From Madurella fahalii (taxonomy: Eukaryota; Ascomycota; Sordariomycetes; Sordariales), in NCBI GenBank assembly GCA_029876055.1, contig CM056874.1:2046001-2110000 (forward strand): 64,000 nt of DNA, read 5' to 3'. The notes below the pieces were generated by a model, which had not been told where the DNA came from, did not search any database, and was given only the letters and a program-made list of their open reading frames with translations. Made by a program: the position numbers and the translations under genes. Positions within the stretch are counted from its first letter, which is position 1, and each line of letters starts with the position of its first letter. Shown piece after piece: positions 1 through 12,500 of the stretch.

Positions 1-3000
1 GAGAGCTGGGCACAAGCAGGAAGTGGAGGCACGACGGAGTCTGATCTGTCCTTGTGATGATTGGGATCCACGCAGAAAGGATCCCGACCGGTCTCATCTC
101 TTCTCATCTCATCTCATCTGAGGCGTGTTACGGGTGAGATGCAAGTTTAACAACAACAAGCGGTTGCCGCTAGCGCCCCGATAGCATGTGACCCCCTCGG
201 TCATTTCTTTGGACTTTCTGGCAGCTGGAAGTCGGTGGAATCCCCGAATTCCCCCGGACAGAGGGCTGGGCATACAGCTGATGCCAAGCCAGATATTCTG
301 GAGAGTCACGAGGTAAGGCCGAGTATATTACTTTGCTGCTGGTGTCGTGCAGGTGCTTTGCCGATTTCCCGGGATCAGATAAACTGCGTCGTGTGTTGCA
401 CCCAAGTTACGGGAAGATGGGGGCGGGGCATGCGTCTCCAGACTCTGAACGCTAAAGCTGCTGTCTTACGGCAGCAGCGCTTCCCCGCGTTTCTTTTTTC
501 TTTTTTTCTTGCTTATTTTCTTTCTTTTCTCTTTTGGTTTTTTTTTTTTACACGATACCCCATCTTAGTCACTCCAGTCTGCCCCGCCCCGAGGCACCTG
601 GGGGCCGTCTTTGTTGATCAAATCGCTTCGCCGATGACGAATAGTTCACCTTAGGCCTCTGTTATATTCCTGTCTTTGCGGGGAAATAGCCCGATCGCCG
701 CCGGGCCAAGGCTCGGTTCGGTCGGTTGTTGGTTAGCTCAATGTTTCGCTCAATGGCGTTGGATATCGTTTTCTCGCCTGCTCGTTCTTAGCTCGCTCTA
801 CGTGGTCCTGGTGGATGCTGCTATCTTGGCCATGTCCGAGAGCATCGCCCATTTCATTCTGAAAACGTTCTCCGGTTTGACGGACTAATCGCACGTGAGA
901 GACGCCGGCGTCTTACGAAGGGAGGATCCGTATACGGATTGGTCTGGGCCGTTGTCTCAGTTTCATCGGGTTCGGTTCGGGTGCTGAACGAGGGGTGAAT
1001 GCGACCCAAGATGCTCTCCACAATCACCATGAGCGTCATCACCTGTTCATCCTTCCCTCCATGCCCCGGCTGAAAAACCATGAAAGTTTTCTGGAAGGCC
1101 TGGAAACCTATCATCTCGCCACCCCCCCACACCGGCGCTCACACACTGCGAGAATCTAAAGTAACGTTATACCCATCGGTTACCCCGAGGCCGTTCCACA
1201 GCCCAAAAAACCCGGTTGACTGATCGGCAACTCTATTCACGCATTCACGCCGGCGGCAACCCATCCATCCCGGATCCGTGATGGTACGCCGCTCTCTCCG
1301 TAGGCACACAGACCACGGCCCAGACCCGAGCAACCCCTTGTCTCTTCCGGCTGAGGGGCAACGGCTAAAAGAGCCCCAGATGAACGCAATGCAGCTCGCC
1401 CGTCCAAGCTACATAATCCAGCTGCAAGGCGGCACCAATAGATGCTACTCTGCCTGCATTGCGTGGGGGTCAGGTTTTACATCACGGATTGCCCTCTTGG
1501 GAGTTCCCAACCGTACATGTCGCAGGAGAGTATCCGATACACTCATTCCCATAGCGTACTTGCGATGCCGGCTTGGGACCTGTAGGTTTCACTGCTTGCT
1601 TGGTTGATAGGGAGAGTATCATGGCCGTCGCGTCTGCGTCACGCCCAAGGAGAGAAGAGAATGCCAAGCATATGATGTTCATGGGAGTGTCTACGAACCA
1701 TCCTCAGCTGCGAGATAGGAGAACCCACTCCCTCAACAACCCGACAATCTGCGAGTTCCTTGTCCCCCTCGAGGCCAGCCAGAAACACATGTCAGCCACA
1801 CCAGAAAAGAGGTCCATCTCTATCCTCGCTGTCCCTAAACCCAACCCATCTGCCCACCTGTGTACTCGTATCCATCACTCCATCCCGTCCAACCATCTAT
1901 CCATCCACACCACCAGGAGAAAACAAGGCCAAGAAACAGGGCGTCAGCACGTTTCTCTTGGCTTCCCCTCGCCGAGCGTAAGTGGCTTGCGCTTCCCGCG
2001 GGCCATGTCCCTCGCCCAATATCGGAACGGCTCCTGACTGGATCCACCTTTTACACCCGCTCGCTAGTAGGTACTCGACACAAATGTGTGCTTTGTGGTA
2101 AAACGTGGCGGCCAGGCTCGGCCCGGGGGGGTGCTCTCGGATGTTGGAGGAGGTTTTCCGCACAAATAATAATCGCGTGTCCAGGCATCAAATGTAGTGC
2201 CAGAAAATGGCGGCACTGTTTCGTATAATGACCTTGATGTATTCCTCCTTCGCTTAGACTAGGGGTTTAGTCTCGGCGAAGAGTAGGAACTCTCAGATTA
2301 AGGCCATTGTGCTGCCTTTAAGTTGCTAAGATATGGATTCGATGATTGAGGCTAGTTTGCCCGCTTTTTCTGCCGGTTTCCTTTGCGTCAATCCCGCGGA
2401 TTAATGCCGAATTACGGAGAAGCGTATTTTGTATCTTCCAACTTTGAAATGGGCTACGACCAGGTTTGTGTACGCAGAGCGGAGCAGTAGTGATGCCTTG
2501 AGAAATACCCTCCCGAGCCCACAAAGAGACCTCACGATGGAACAAAGCATGTTGCGTTCAAGCTGAAGTTACCAGGTCGTGTCAGTCACCTCACGTCAGC
2601 CCGAGTGTGTCCTTGGCCATTAGCCAAGTGTAAAACGCCACCACTGTTTTCCGGAGCGCCATCACAAAGCCCAGCCCAGCCTGATAAATAGCCCTATTCC
2701 ACAGGATGAACCGTTCCGCATGTGGCTTCGCATCCCAGTTCCTCTCCTCCGTCGTCATCTCGCCAGGCCAGATTCTGTGACCTGTCGCCCGGTTGCAAAA
2801 CGGTGCAGCGCTGCCTGGTCCGACGCCATGCCCAGATTATCAAGAAGCTGTAGGTCACAAGTGGTCTGTGCTCTCGGCTGGTCAACGCCTCGCGAGAAAC
2901 GAAGGCTTCTTTCTCGTCGAAGGCCTCGGAGTGAACGCGAAAAATAGGCTCTCTTTCATCGCAAATCACAGGCCCATCACCGCATTCTATCCCTACCTTG

Positions 3001-3012
3001 CCTCCAGGTGTC
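1..3012. other. Upstream region without a recognisable gene
   Basis: I see no reading frame with a recognisable domain or convincing coding composition here. Open frames of 60-150 codons occur on both strands but their translations are low-complexity or unlike known fungal families. A pyrimidine-rich tract lies at about 481-549, of the kind common in fungal promoters. The base composition is ordinary and shows no TpA enrichment, so this is not RIPed repeat DNA. An unrecognised multi-exon gene cannot be excluded. Confidence 0.5.
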
Positions 3013-4158
3013 ATGGAGAGTCCCTATGCCAAAGGGAGTCAATTGTCCCTTGCCGTTCGCGAACGCGGGCGCGACCGGGCGGTGCCTCACGGGCAGCTCA
3101 CCGTCGAAATCATCGAGCCCATGTCGGCCCCCACCATGTCTGTAGTCATGAAAGTTTCCTTCCAAGACTCCCGCTCCAGGCGCCGGAGGCTAGCTGTTCT
3201 CAAAATGTATGATCGCCGCTTCGCGCCCAGCCTGCGGCGGACCTACAACCCGTCGTATGACGACGACGCCGAAAGCGCGTGGCGCGAGTACGTGCGGGAC
3301 GGAAAGGTTCCTGCACTTTTTGCCTTTCTTGACGAGAAGCGTCGCCTAGAGGACGAAGAAGGGGTGCTAGTCGACACCGACAGCGAGAGCGATTCTAGTA
3401 GCGGCGAAGACAACAACGCTACACCCATCGCAAGAAGAGTTCGAACAGCGGCCGAGATGCGCGAGAAGAAAGGAAAACGCGAGGGGATCATCCAATGGAA
3501 GGCCCTGGACCTTTACGCGTGCGAAACACGTGCCTATGCGAAACTCTCCCGCCTCCAGGGCCGATTCATCCCCAAACTCCTTGCCCAGGTCCACACGAGC
3601 GTCGCGGCGTCGCCGGATCGGCGCAGCAGCCCCGCGTATCGCGAAAACTATTTCGACGTCGGTGGTATCCTCCTGGAATACGTCGACGGGTTCAATCTGA
3701 CCGACCTCGCCACGACCTCGGTCCCGAAGCAGAAATGGCACGGCATTATCCAACGGGCTGTGGACGCAGCCCGATACATCAACGACGCGGGTGTGATCAA
3801 CATGGACTGCCAGCCACGCAACGTCATTGTGCAGCGAGAAAGCTTACGGCCTCTTCATATCGATTTCGCGCAGCGCCTCTTTGCCGAAGATATGGGTTCG
3901 GATGAATTCAGAGAGACCAGACTACGATGGGACAACCAGGGGGCGATTGGGAGTGTCATGGTGGGAAAGTTACGCAGAGCGGGTGTTGATTTGCCCGATA
4001 TTCGATATAACGAGCGCGACTGGGGTCGCCTCGGTAGCATATTTCATTGTTTCCCCCAAGCTCTGAATCCTTGGTCGGCGATTGGGTATGGTGTTGGTGT
4101 TGGCGTGCTCGCATGGGTGGTGGCTCGTGGCATTTTCGCCTTCCGTGCCCGACTCTGA
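3013..4158 (+). CDS. Kinase-like fold protein with C-terminal membrane segment
   Basis: A single-exon frame of 381 codons. I start at the ATG at 3013; the open frame reaches 15 bases further up but only through a TTG. What is seen: a beta-strand-like VLKMYDRRF around residues 62-70, an acidic Ser/Asp/Glu segment at about 120-136, an ETRAYAKL helix near 172-178 that resembles the kinase alpha-C region, a catalytic-loop-like INMDCQPRNVIV (Asp265, Asn270) and HIDFAQ (Asp284) in place of DFG. The His/Arg of HRD is replaced by Asn-Met while the metal-binding Asp/Asn pattern remains, as in fungal kinase-like and aminoglycoside-phosphotransferase-like proteins. Residues of about 356-376 form a Gly/Val/Ala-rich hydrophobic helix, suggesting a tail anchor. 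Substrate is unknown; it may be an atypical kinase or a pseudokinase. No intron is needed. Confidence 0.75.
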   Translation: MESPYAKGSQLSLAVRERGRDRAVPHGQLTVEIIEPMSAPTMSVVMKVSFQDSRSRRRRLAVLKMYDRRFAPSLRRTYNPSYDDDAESAWREYVRDGKVPALFAFLDEKRRLEDEEGVLVDTDSESDSSSGEDNNATPIARRVRTAAEMREKKGKREGIIQWKALDLYACETRAYAKLSRLQGRFIPKLLAQVHTSVAASPDRRSSPAYRENYFDVGGILLEYVDGFNLTDLATTSVPKQKWHGIIQRAVDAARYINDAGVINMDCQPRNVIVQRESLRPLHIDFAQRLFAEDMGSDEFRETRLRWDNQGAIGSVMVGKLRRAGVDLPDIRYNERDWGRLGSIFHCFPQALNPWSAIGYGVGVGVLAWVVARGIFAFRARL

Positions 4159-4576
4159 TGTAATAAAGGCATGCATGCATCCATTCATCCTGAGGGCTCA
4201 TCCATGTGGGGAGTTTATCAGATGGTGTAAGATGACGAGGGTTAAAGATCCTCACGGAGAGTGCTTAACGATAAGGGATCAAGAGAATGAGTCTTTTGTA
4301 CCACCTAGAGTGAGCCTTCCAATATACTAATTACTAATTACACCACACTGTTCACAGTGGAATGGGCACCACCTATGCAAAACAGCTGAATCGAGGAGCC
4401 ATGATCATTAGTGTCCAGCTTAGTACATGCGCTTGATTGTGTGTACATCGCTTCAGCCTCCGCCAAGGATGAGCTTAAATATTGGACGATGGCATCCCCT
4501 GTTCTCTCTTTCACCGCAGGCTGACTACTACTTGTCATTGCGGTGCTTTCGAACGAATCTCGGGCTTCCTTATTGA
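4159..4576. other. Spacer between kinase-like gene and HET remnant
   Basis: No gene seen. The stretch holds the 3' flank of the kinase-like gene and the missing 5' end of the HET remnant. An in-frame TGA at 4574-4576 blocks the HET frame immediately upstream. Confidence 0.4.
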
Positions 4577-4908
4577 CTTCATCTCCATGGGACTGAGTAT
4601 GCGTACGAGCCTCTGAACGGCCGCCAAATCCGTATTCTCCGACTCCTCCCGGAGAGACGGTGGAGGCGACTTAAGGCCGAGATGGAGACAATAGAAGCAG
4701 AGGACGGGGGATTTCACGACTTCGAAGCGCTGTCATATGTCTGGGGCAGTGACAGCAAAGAAGATGTGATTTACATCAAAGGGGCGGTCATGCGCATTAC
4801 CAAGCCTGTGTCATCATTCCTCCATCGGCTGCGTCAACCGACGGAAAGTCGCCGGCTAAGGTCGATGGGATTCGCATCAAGCAGGATGATGTTGAGGAGA
4901 AGGGCTGA
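4577..4908 (+). pseudogene. HET-domain (heterokaryon incompatibility) gene remnant, frameshifted
   Basis: Reading from just after the stop at 4574-4576, the frame gives the family start YEPLNGRQIRILRLLPE (no ATG before it), then FEALSYVWGS at about 4718-4747 and a run ending in FLHRLRQP. This is the classic N-terminal half of the fungal HET domain, which mediates incompatibility cell death. The next conserved block, VDGIRIKQDDVEEKG (family consensus close to VDAICINQDD..EK), is present at 4861-4905 but in a different frame, and a TGA follows at 4906-4908. So there is a frameshift between about 4830 and 4860, no start and no rest of the domain. An ATG at 4682 opens a 128-codon frame, but it is only the shifted product. 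Inference: a dead, truncated allele-recognition gene. Confidence 0.85.
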
Positions 4909-5587
4909 TATGGAAGCATGGCCGGCGGCTTCCCCTGGGGATAAAACGGTTAACCGAGAGCGAACGAAATGGCATGTAGAGATATGGTGCTATTGTGGGG
5001 TGATGCGAGAGGAAGTCTTCAACAGCTGTGTGGCCCGGCGGTCCAACGACGCTGGCACAGACAGCTGATGGTGGCTGGACAACCCACTAGTGTCGGGCCT
5101 GTACAGTACAGTATTGTACGTGACTTCAGCTAGCAGTGAACCTCTACGGCGTGTAAACCAAGTCCCAGCTAGGTGCCTGTTTGGTCTCTAGGTTGGTCCT
5201 AGCCAAATGCGGCTGTCGATCAACAACACACCTCCTTTGGGCACCAAGACCAAGAACCCGAAACAACACGAGCAGGTTGTCACTGGCCTCCTTGCAGCCA
5301 GTCCGTACAAGGTTAAAATACCCAAGTCTAGATTGGTGCACGCTATTTGTGCCACCCGCGGCGATGGTTGAAACTTGACGTGAAGCTCGAAGGGAAGCCC
5401 GTTGCGAGACTTGTCAGCGCTTCTGCAGACAGGCCAAGCCATACCGGCGCCTGGCTTTGGTCTTGCTCGTCACAGTCTGGCAACGGGTATTCGGAAAGTT
5501 TGGGCTCTTCGTTCGATGTTTTGCGCTGAAAGGCAGTTAGCAATGTTGACAGAGCTCTGTAGTGGGCCAGGGTACGAGGACGGTCCC
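4909..5587. other. No recognisable gene between two pseudogenes
   Basis: After the HET remnant no further HET-domain motif can be followed in any frame. A small palindromic stretch with repeated GTAC lies near 5,100-5,120. Several 60-90 codon frames overlap on both strands without recognisable content. Confidence 0.4.
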
Positions 5588-6023
5588 TCATAGACTTCCT
5601 GTAAAGAGGACCCATTTGAGTCGCCAGGACGGCTCATCCGCTCCGCGACCTTGTCCATGCGCGCTGGTGGACTTGTTGCTATTCTTCCGTGCTGATGATC
5701 GGAGGATCTGGGTTTCTTGCCATCGGCTGGTTGCGGAGCCATCAGACTGTACGTGGCGAGACTTCGCTGCTTCGGAAGTTCTCTTCCTACGCTCTTCCAG
5801 AAGACTGTCCAACGAATCCCGAATCTCCCTTAACCGCTTGTCTTTTCCCGGTCATGATGTCCAGAACGTACTTGCGGAACTCGATGTAATGCTCGGGTCC
5901 CTGAAGCAACAAACTTGAGACATTCGTCATGTAGTAATCCGGCTCGTTGTGTTTCCATGAGACGTAGAGTGGCGCCTCTGGATCAATCTTCGGTTGGGTC
6001 AAAGCCCCTGTCAAGAAGTTGGG
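5588..6023 (-). pseudogene. Frameshifted remnant of an unrecognised fungal protein
   Basis: On the minus strand a frame from about 6023, just after an in-frame stop, reads ALTQPKIDPEAPLYVSW, then YYMTNVSSLLLQGPEHYIEF and RKYVLDIM. Near 5835-5845 the sense jumps to another frame that reads RLREIRDSLDSLLEERRKR and continues to a stop at 5588. Joining the two with a one- or two-base correction would give an uninterrupted charged helical segment, so one frameshift is clear. A second shift near 5,725 is possible. There is no start codon. I do not recognise the family with certainty; the short aromatic YYM block before an IxWGK-like position recalls uncharacterised fungal proteins of the DUF7924 type, but this is a weak guess. 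Confidence 0.55.
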
Positions 6024-6478
6024 TCACACTCGATTTGCATTGGCTGAGATTACTTGGGGATCACACGAGATGGCTGGAAAACCAGAAGAGGCCCTGGCCG
6101 CGCACCTCAAGACGCGGGAGGGCCGGAAATGACACTGGGGCCGCACCATTCGACGACGTTGTGGGGTCTGGCAGAGATGGAAAATTGACAGGTAGGGCAG
6201 GAAGTACGAGGGCTTAAGTTGTGTCGAAACTGACAAAAAGGAAGTCGACAAGCAGAGGTTGCAAGAGATAATGTAAGTATCCAAATTACATGCTCCCTGA
6301 CTTCTCCCTTTCTACGATTGCTCATTAATTATGATAAACTTGCTAACGTATTCTACTGAACGGTGACGTAAGACAATGGCAAACGCGGGAAAGATGAAAA
6401 CCAGGTAGTCTGACTACTAATATCGTGACATCCCATGTACCTGTTTCCATACAGCTCGCCCTCCGCTCCAGGTTCGTC

Positions 6479-6510
6479 GTGGTGGTGGTGGTGGTGGTGG
6501 TGGTGGTGGT
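6479..6510. repeat. (GGT)10 microsatellite
   Basis: Ten perfect GGT triplets at 6481-6510, followed by imperfect GCT/GGC units. It lies about 70 bases past the stop codon of the NACHT-ankyrin gene, in its 3' flank. Poly-Val, poly-Trp and poly-His frames across it are artefacts of the repeat. Confidence 0.95.
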
Positions 6511-6576
6511 GCTGGCGGCGGTGCTGGACATTGATAAGGGTTATAATAACTCGGATCGCGGCGGGGTGGGGGACCT

Positions 6577-9500
6577 TCATGGGGATGAAAGACCAAACCC
6601 TCTGGGCCCCTGCGATCCATCCGGACTCGATGTCGTGAAGGGTTTCCGTGAATCGTCGGATGAAACGAGATGCCACTGATGATGCCATCGATCAGGTTCT
6701 CGCTCGGGCCCAGGCGTATACAATTGCCTGATTTTGATGTTCTCCTTGTCGACATATGCGCCAGCCATCTGCAGGAGATGCTCGACGGCGGTGTTCCCAA
6801 CCTCGACCGCGAGCTTGAGTGCGTGATTGAGCACATCCTTCTTTTTGCGCCCGCCAAGCGTAGAGTTTTGGATGGAGGGAACAATGAATGCAACAGCATG
6901 AATATTTTCCTCTTCGACGGCCGAGTCTAGCGGGGAGTGGCGAGAATCGCAAGAAACGTTCCAGTCTGCGCCATTGTGAAGGAGCTCCTCAATATCTTCA
7001 ATGTTCCCCGCAGCACAAGCCCGGTGTAACGGCCGCATACCAAAGTGATCGATGGCGTTTGTGTTAACGCCGAGTATAAAGAACTGGGACAGCAGATCTC
7101 TGGTGCCGTATCGGAGGCTTAAATGGAGGCAGTTCTGGCCGAAGGCGTCTGTCGCATTGTGATCTGCACCATTTTTAAGGAGCAGCAGCGCTGCGCCAAC
7201 GGCACAGCCTCGGATCGCTTCGTGAAGTGCCGTCTTCCCATTACCATCCCTCAGATTAACGTCCGCGCCCAAGTCTAGAAGCTGCTTCATAGTGGACACG
7301 TTATTCGCCATGGCGGCGTAGTGGAGAGGGGTGCGTCGCTGCCCATCAACCGCGTTGAGCAGAGCCTTCTGAGACAATGCAAATTCTCGGACAAGTGGGC
7401 CGTCGTTCCAGATCGCGAGGAGATGTAACAGACTGGCACCGTCTCTGGTACGGCCGAAATCCATCTGGGGCATCTGGATGAAGAACTTGAGCGCCTCCCG
7501 GAAGCCGAGCTCCGCCGCTAGGTGGGCGGGCGACATGCCCTTCTTGTCTCGCAGGAAGCAATTAGCTCCTGACTTGGCAAGACGTCTGATTGCCTCCATG
7601 TTCCGGTTCATTATGGCGATATGAAGAGCGGTTAATCCGTCGCGGTCCTGGACATCCAGGTCGGCCACGGTGTAGTCGGCCCAGTTGACCATCTTCAAGT
7701 CCCAGCAGTGGTACAGCGCCCAATGAAGGAGCGTTCTCCCGGCATGGTCGAACTTCAAGGATCGAAGGCCGTGTCTCTCTTGTAGCATCTGCACCACATC
7801 TCCCCAGCCCTGGTCCGCGCAGAGGTGAAGGACCTCGTAACGAGACGATGAATCCCGTAAAGGAATTCCCTTCGCGGGGAGACGTTGGAGCGTCCACAGG
7901 AGCTTCTCTCTTCGGCCGAAATATGCGAAATGCATCAGGGCGTTCATCCCAATGATCGGGTCGACAGCCAACACCTGGAACGGGTCCACGCGAAGAATTT
8001 CCTCTTGCAGCTCGGTCCAGCCGTGTAGATCGGCCAGTAGAAACTGGGTTCTGTGGGAAATTTGTAGGCTGAGGGACCGTTCGGAAGCGACTTTGAGCAC
8101 CTTCCCCAAAATTGGCTCCCATATCCCGTTCCGAAAGAATTGGGAATACGCAGTTTCTTGAGCTTCATTCTTGGCCCAAACGTCAATGTCATGATGATCA
8201 AGAAGGACTTGGACCGCTGCCAAGTTGCCCGCTGATACGGCCGTGTTGAGCGCTGTGCCTGATTTCGACCGGCTGTTGATGTTGATACAAGGGTGTTTGG
8301 CAAGGCAGTCAATATAGAACGGATCCATACAGCGGGCAGCGTGGTGGAGAGGCTTCATTGTCTGAGGAGGCGAGTAGTTGACTTCAACATCTTTGTTTCG
8401 CAGGAGTGCCTTGAACGACTGCGGCCGTCGGCATGCAATGGCCCAAGACAGCAAAGTCAGACCCTCCTCTTGTGATGGGACGTGGTTGACATTGACATCA
8501 AGCGCCAGAACCTCCTTGACAATTCGATCACAGTCGCTCCTAGCGAGTGCTCGGAAGAGGGAGTTTTCCCTCGGTCTCTTGCCGTATGCTTTGTGTGTCC
8601 TGTAGAAGGTGTTCAGGGGGCGTTCGATCTCATCAGATGTGGACCGCAACTTCGGGTCGACTTCAATCCATAAGAGGTGGAAATAGTGAGCCGAGGTTGT
8701 CGGCAGAAACGCAATTATCTCGTCATCAAGACGTCGATCGGGGGCTGCGGCATCATGGTGGTCAAACCAATGCCGGAGCGCGTAAAGAAGACATGGTGTC
8801 TTGCTGATCTGGGTAATGTGGTTGATGTTTGAATCGGTTATCGCGTCTATTTGCTGTGAGCTCAGTACCGTCTCAAGACCGAATGATCCACGCAGCTTAA
8901 CCTCGGTTCCAACGATCCAGTTGTATTGCTGTTGCCATTCGTGGATCGGCCGATCTTCCAGCTGGTATATTTTCATGCAGAGACTGTGAACCATGGCGTG
9001 GGCATCGGAATTAGACACTGTATACTCCAAGAGAGTTCGGCGAGCTTTAGACGAAACTGTCTGGATGCGCTCGGAAGCCCCGAATAGGTCTCTTGCAGAG
9101 ATATGCGCAAAGTCGACACTGCCGTCCCAGTTCTTCTTGATGATATACCCGCACGCTTCTGCGAGATAGTCCTCAAAGGCCCTAGACTCAGAATCCAGGT
9201 CCCGGTAGCGGAAGCTTCGGGAGCCCAGGTTCTGATCGTGCAGTGTTGCCAGAAAGGCCAGTTGGCGAGAGTCAAACTTTGCCTTTGCCACTCTGAGAAT
9301 GGCGAACGACGCTCGGGCTCTGCTCTTGTACTTGGTTGGGATGGTGTCCAGGAGCTTGCAGTAAGCGTCAATGAGATCCGGGGATATGTCATCCAGTCGA
9401 GAAAGACCGTCCCGAATCTCCTCTGGCGACCACTCATTCATTCCCTTCAGAAACTGTTCCCACGCCAAGCTAGCATGAAGAAAGTTTCCTTTGGATTTCC

Positions 9501-12500
9501 GGATGATCTTGTCCTCGACTTCAATGCCGTCGCTGCTGGATTTAAGCGACCTTCCGAGGTGTTTCCGGACCTGGGTCCGGATGAAGTCTTCCACATTTTG
9601 TTTTGTTGTATCGTTGTCGACGTCGATTGGAGCGATATCCGCCTCCTTCGCAAATTCGTACGGTGCCTTCGTCCGACTAGATATCAGAAGCCGTACTCGA
9701 TGGCTCCAGTCAAGTGCTAGTAGCTTTTGTAACCTGTCAAGTATGGTGACTCGTTGGCCGTTGCTGTTCCGCAGTACCTCGTCAACGGCGTCAATCACGA
9801 ACTGAAATATGATGTTATGGGACTTGGAGATGATGGTTTCGAGCCATGACCAAAGACCATCCTCGCTTTGACTTCGGACTTTCGAGATTCGCCCATTGCT
9901 CTCCAAGTAGTTGAGAAGGGAACTCGTCGCTTCATCATCGACGATCTGATGGAGAACAGACCTTACGAAGGCGTCTGACGTATTTCGTGTGCCGTTGTTG
10001 TCGTTGAAGAAGAAATGCACGGGTTTCCATATCAGTGGCTTCGCGGCTTGTCGCCTTTGGTCCTCCAGGTAGGTAACGACACTCCGCATCAGCACTGATT
10101 TGCCCATTCCGGGGGGACCGTGAAGCCACAAGACTTGGCGCCCTCGGAGGTTTGTCCACGACTGGAATTCGTAATGATCTAGAAGCCACTGGGAAGAGCT
10201 TCTCGGATGCACTGGTATAAGACTGAGAACTTCCGCCGCATCTACGGCACGGAGATCGAACAAGAAGTCGAGTCTGCTGGAACTGGGAGTGGTGGCTAAA
10301 CCATCAGCGTTAGCAAGAAGGACGGATGCTGAGATCGCAACACTGTTCTTGGCACCTACAGGCCATCCTGGATTCACCCGTCCTCGACCATACCTCGATA
10401 AGCTCACCAATGCAAGTGGACACGGCAATATAGTTTTGGCTGGAGCTTGTGAGGAACTTGCAGATGTTGTTGTGGTGTGCGTCCAGGGGAATGGTCACCT
10501 CGTGGACGATATGGAGGATGACGGACGAGGGCTAGACTACCTGAAGAACTCAATAAGCAGTGCTTTGGTGTTTCATTAAAAGGTTTATTTTCATCGGGAA
10601 CCTACTGTCGAACCATGCCATGGCTGCAACTCGTAGAAGCTGAAGATGGGGCAATTTATCCCGGACTTTTCGAACTGAGAACATATGTCGGCCAAGCCGA
10701 TGAGTTTTGTTTCAACGCTAGCTGGTTGATGAGTTTGTGGAGTAGGAATGTTGGACAGAGTGGCGATCCGGCTCAAAAGCGTTGACCAGTACGCCTCTGG
10801 CGAGTCTTTGCCCCGATGAGGAGTTCCCAAGAAGATGACCCCTAGGATCGATTCAGCAATAGCACGGTATCGATATGATTCCGGGCCCGGAATGTGCGCG
10901 ATGTTAAACGCCTAGCAACCATGTGAGCTCATCAAGTTACCATGTCATCCTTCGCCTTCCCTTACCTGCTTGAACACAACGCCACCGAGACTGTGGCAGA
11001 TGAAAATGATATTCCGCTATTTGACGCCTTTATTAGCAGATGAAAGGTTGGACAACAGAGTATATGTGGGCTACCTGGCCTGCCACTTTATTCCGAGGGT
11101 GGATGCGCTTGATGGCCTCAAGGAGCTGTTTAGCGGGATCCTGTACGCGACATTCGGATCCCAGAAAAGTAAGGATGGAATCATAGCCAAACGTGAATAC
11201 CCGAGCCTCCTTGAACTGAGACGGTAGAAAGTCCCGCAGCCACAGTCTCTCTCTATCTTTCCAGGTTTTGAGTGGATGACCACCGAGTCCATGGATAGCA
11301 ACAATACTTGGTCGCATGTTAGCATGCAGAAGTTGAAGATGAGAGGGCAGCCATACTCAATATCAGTCTTGATCTTGGTCTCTCCCACTCCCGGATAAGG
11401 CCAAAGCTGTATCAGCCCGGTAGTAGGACCATCATCCGTCCTGGGCTTCTCCGTCGCAGCGTCAACCCTCGACTGGATATCTCCCACGGCATTCCGCCAA
11501 ATAGCGTCCAGGAAAGGCTTTAGAGCTTGATAATCAGAGTCGTACACTCCGGTGAACTTTGGGAGATCCTCGTGCGTGCGATTTGCGGCAAGGGGGCGGT
11601 GCGACACAGTACTCGGCCAGCGGCCCAACGCAGAGATGACCTCGACAAGGATCGCGTTGTCACCCTCTCGTGTCACTACCCCGGGACTCTTTTCCTGTGA
11701 TGCAGTTAATTAGAAGGTGAAATAGCTTCTGGATTATGGCTTGGCACCCAACGAACTATGGTGGTCCTGTTTTGAAGCGTTTCGAAGATGGAAATCACCT
11801 TCGTGGAAGGGTATGTAAACGCTTCTATGAAGTTATCGCTCAATCGTTGTAAGACACGAGAGCCTGGTCTCAAGTCATCTATCAGCCTCCAGTTTGGCTC
11901 CTTGCCCATGATGCGCAGCCATGGCTCCACAAGGAGCCCGTCATGCGGGACTCCAAAGAAAACAAGCCCATACACGCATTGGGTGTTCGCAGGGTCTGTC
12001 TTTGACAAGTGGCAGATGGCTTGCTTGACCACCAAGCCCCCCAAGCTGTGGGCGAGGAAGACTATTGGCCTCGGCTGGGACGATGCTGCATGAGCTGGCT
12101 GTGGCCGTAAGCCCGTCACGGCGCTTGCTAGTGCATTCCCAATATCGCGAAGAGTTTGGAACGACGTGCTGCCAAAGAGCAACGAATCGTAGCCGTAGAG
12201 CAGTGTCCGCACATTGGGTGACACGCAGTCATCATCGTCCACAAGCCACATGAAAGGGCCTCCCCTTTGCTTCCACGACCCAAACGGATGGCTGCTGAGG
12301 CCGCTCACGGCAATGAAGTCAATCGTGCCTCTGTCATCGCCGCTGACAGTGTTAAGCGGGGTAAAACCGAGAAAGCTGGTGTCAATCTCGAGCCGAACGG
12401 TGAGGCTTTTATTGCCCAGGTGTACGGCACTTTCCCAAGTCCAAGAAGTTCCCTGCCGAAGGCGGTCTGGGGTTCGGGAGAACGTGGCAATAGCGACCAT

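Noticed and set aside
235..654. A 139-codon frame near the window start
   Set aside because: Begins unsupported, is rich in Phe/Leu from a pyrimidine tract, and resembles no family.
6425..6640. Poly-Val, poly-Trp and poly-His proteins across the GGT repeat
   Set aside because: Frame artefacts of a triplet repeat in the 3' flank of the NLR-like gene.
10408..10428. Starting the NACHT gene at the beginning of its long open frame
   Set aside because: That start is a TTG inside the upstream exon; the hydrolase exons connect in frame through introns, so the true start is far upstream.
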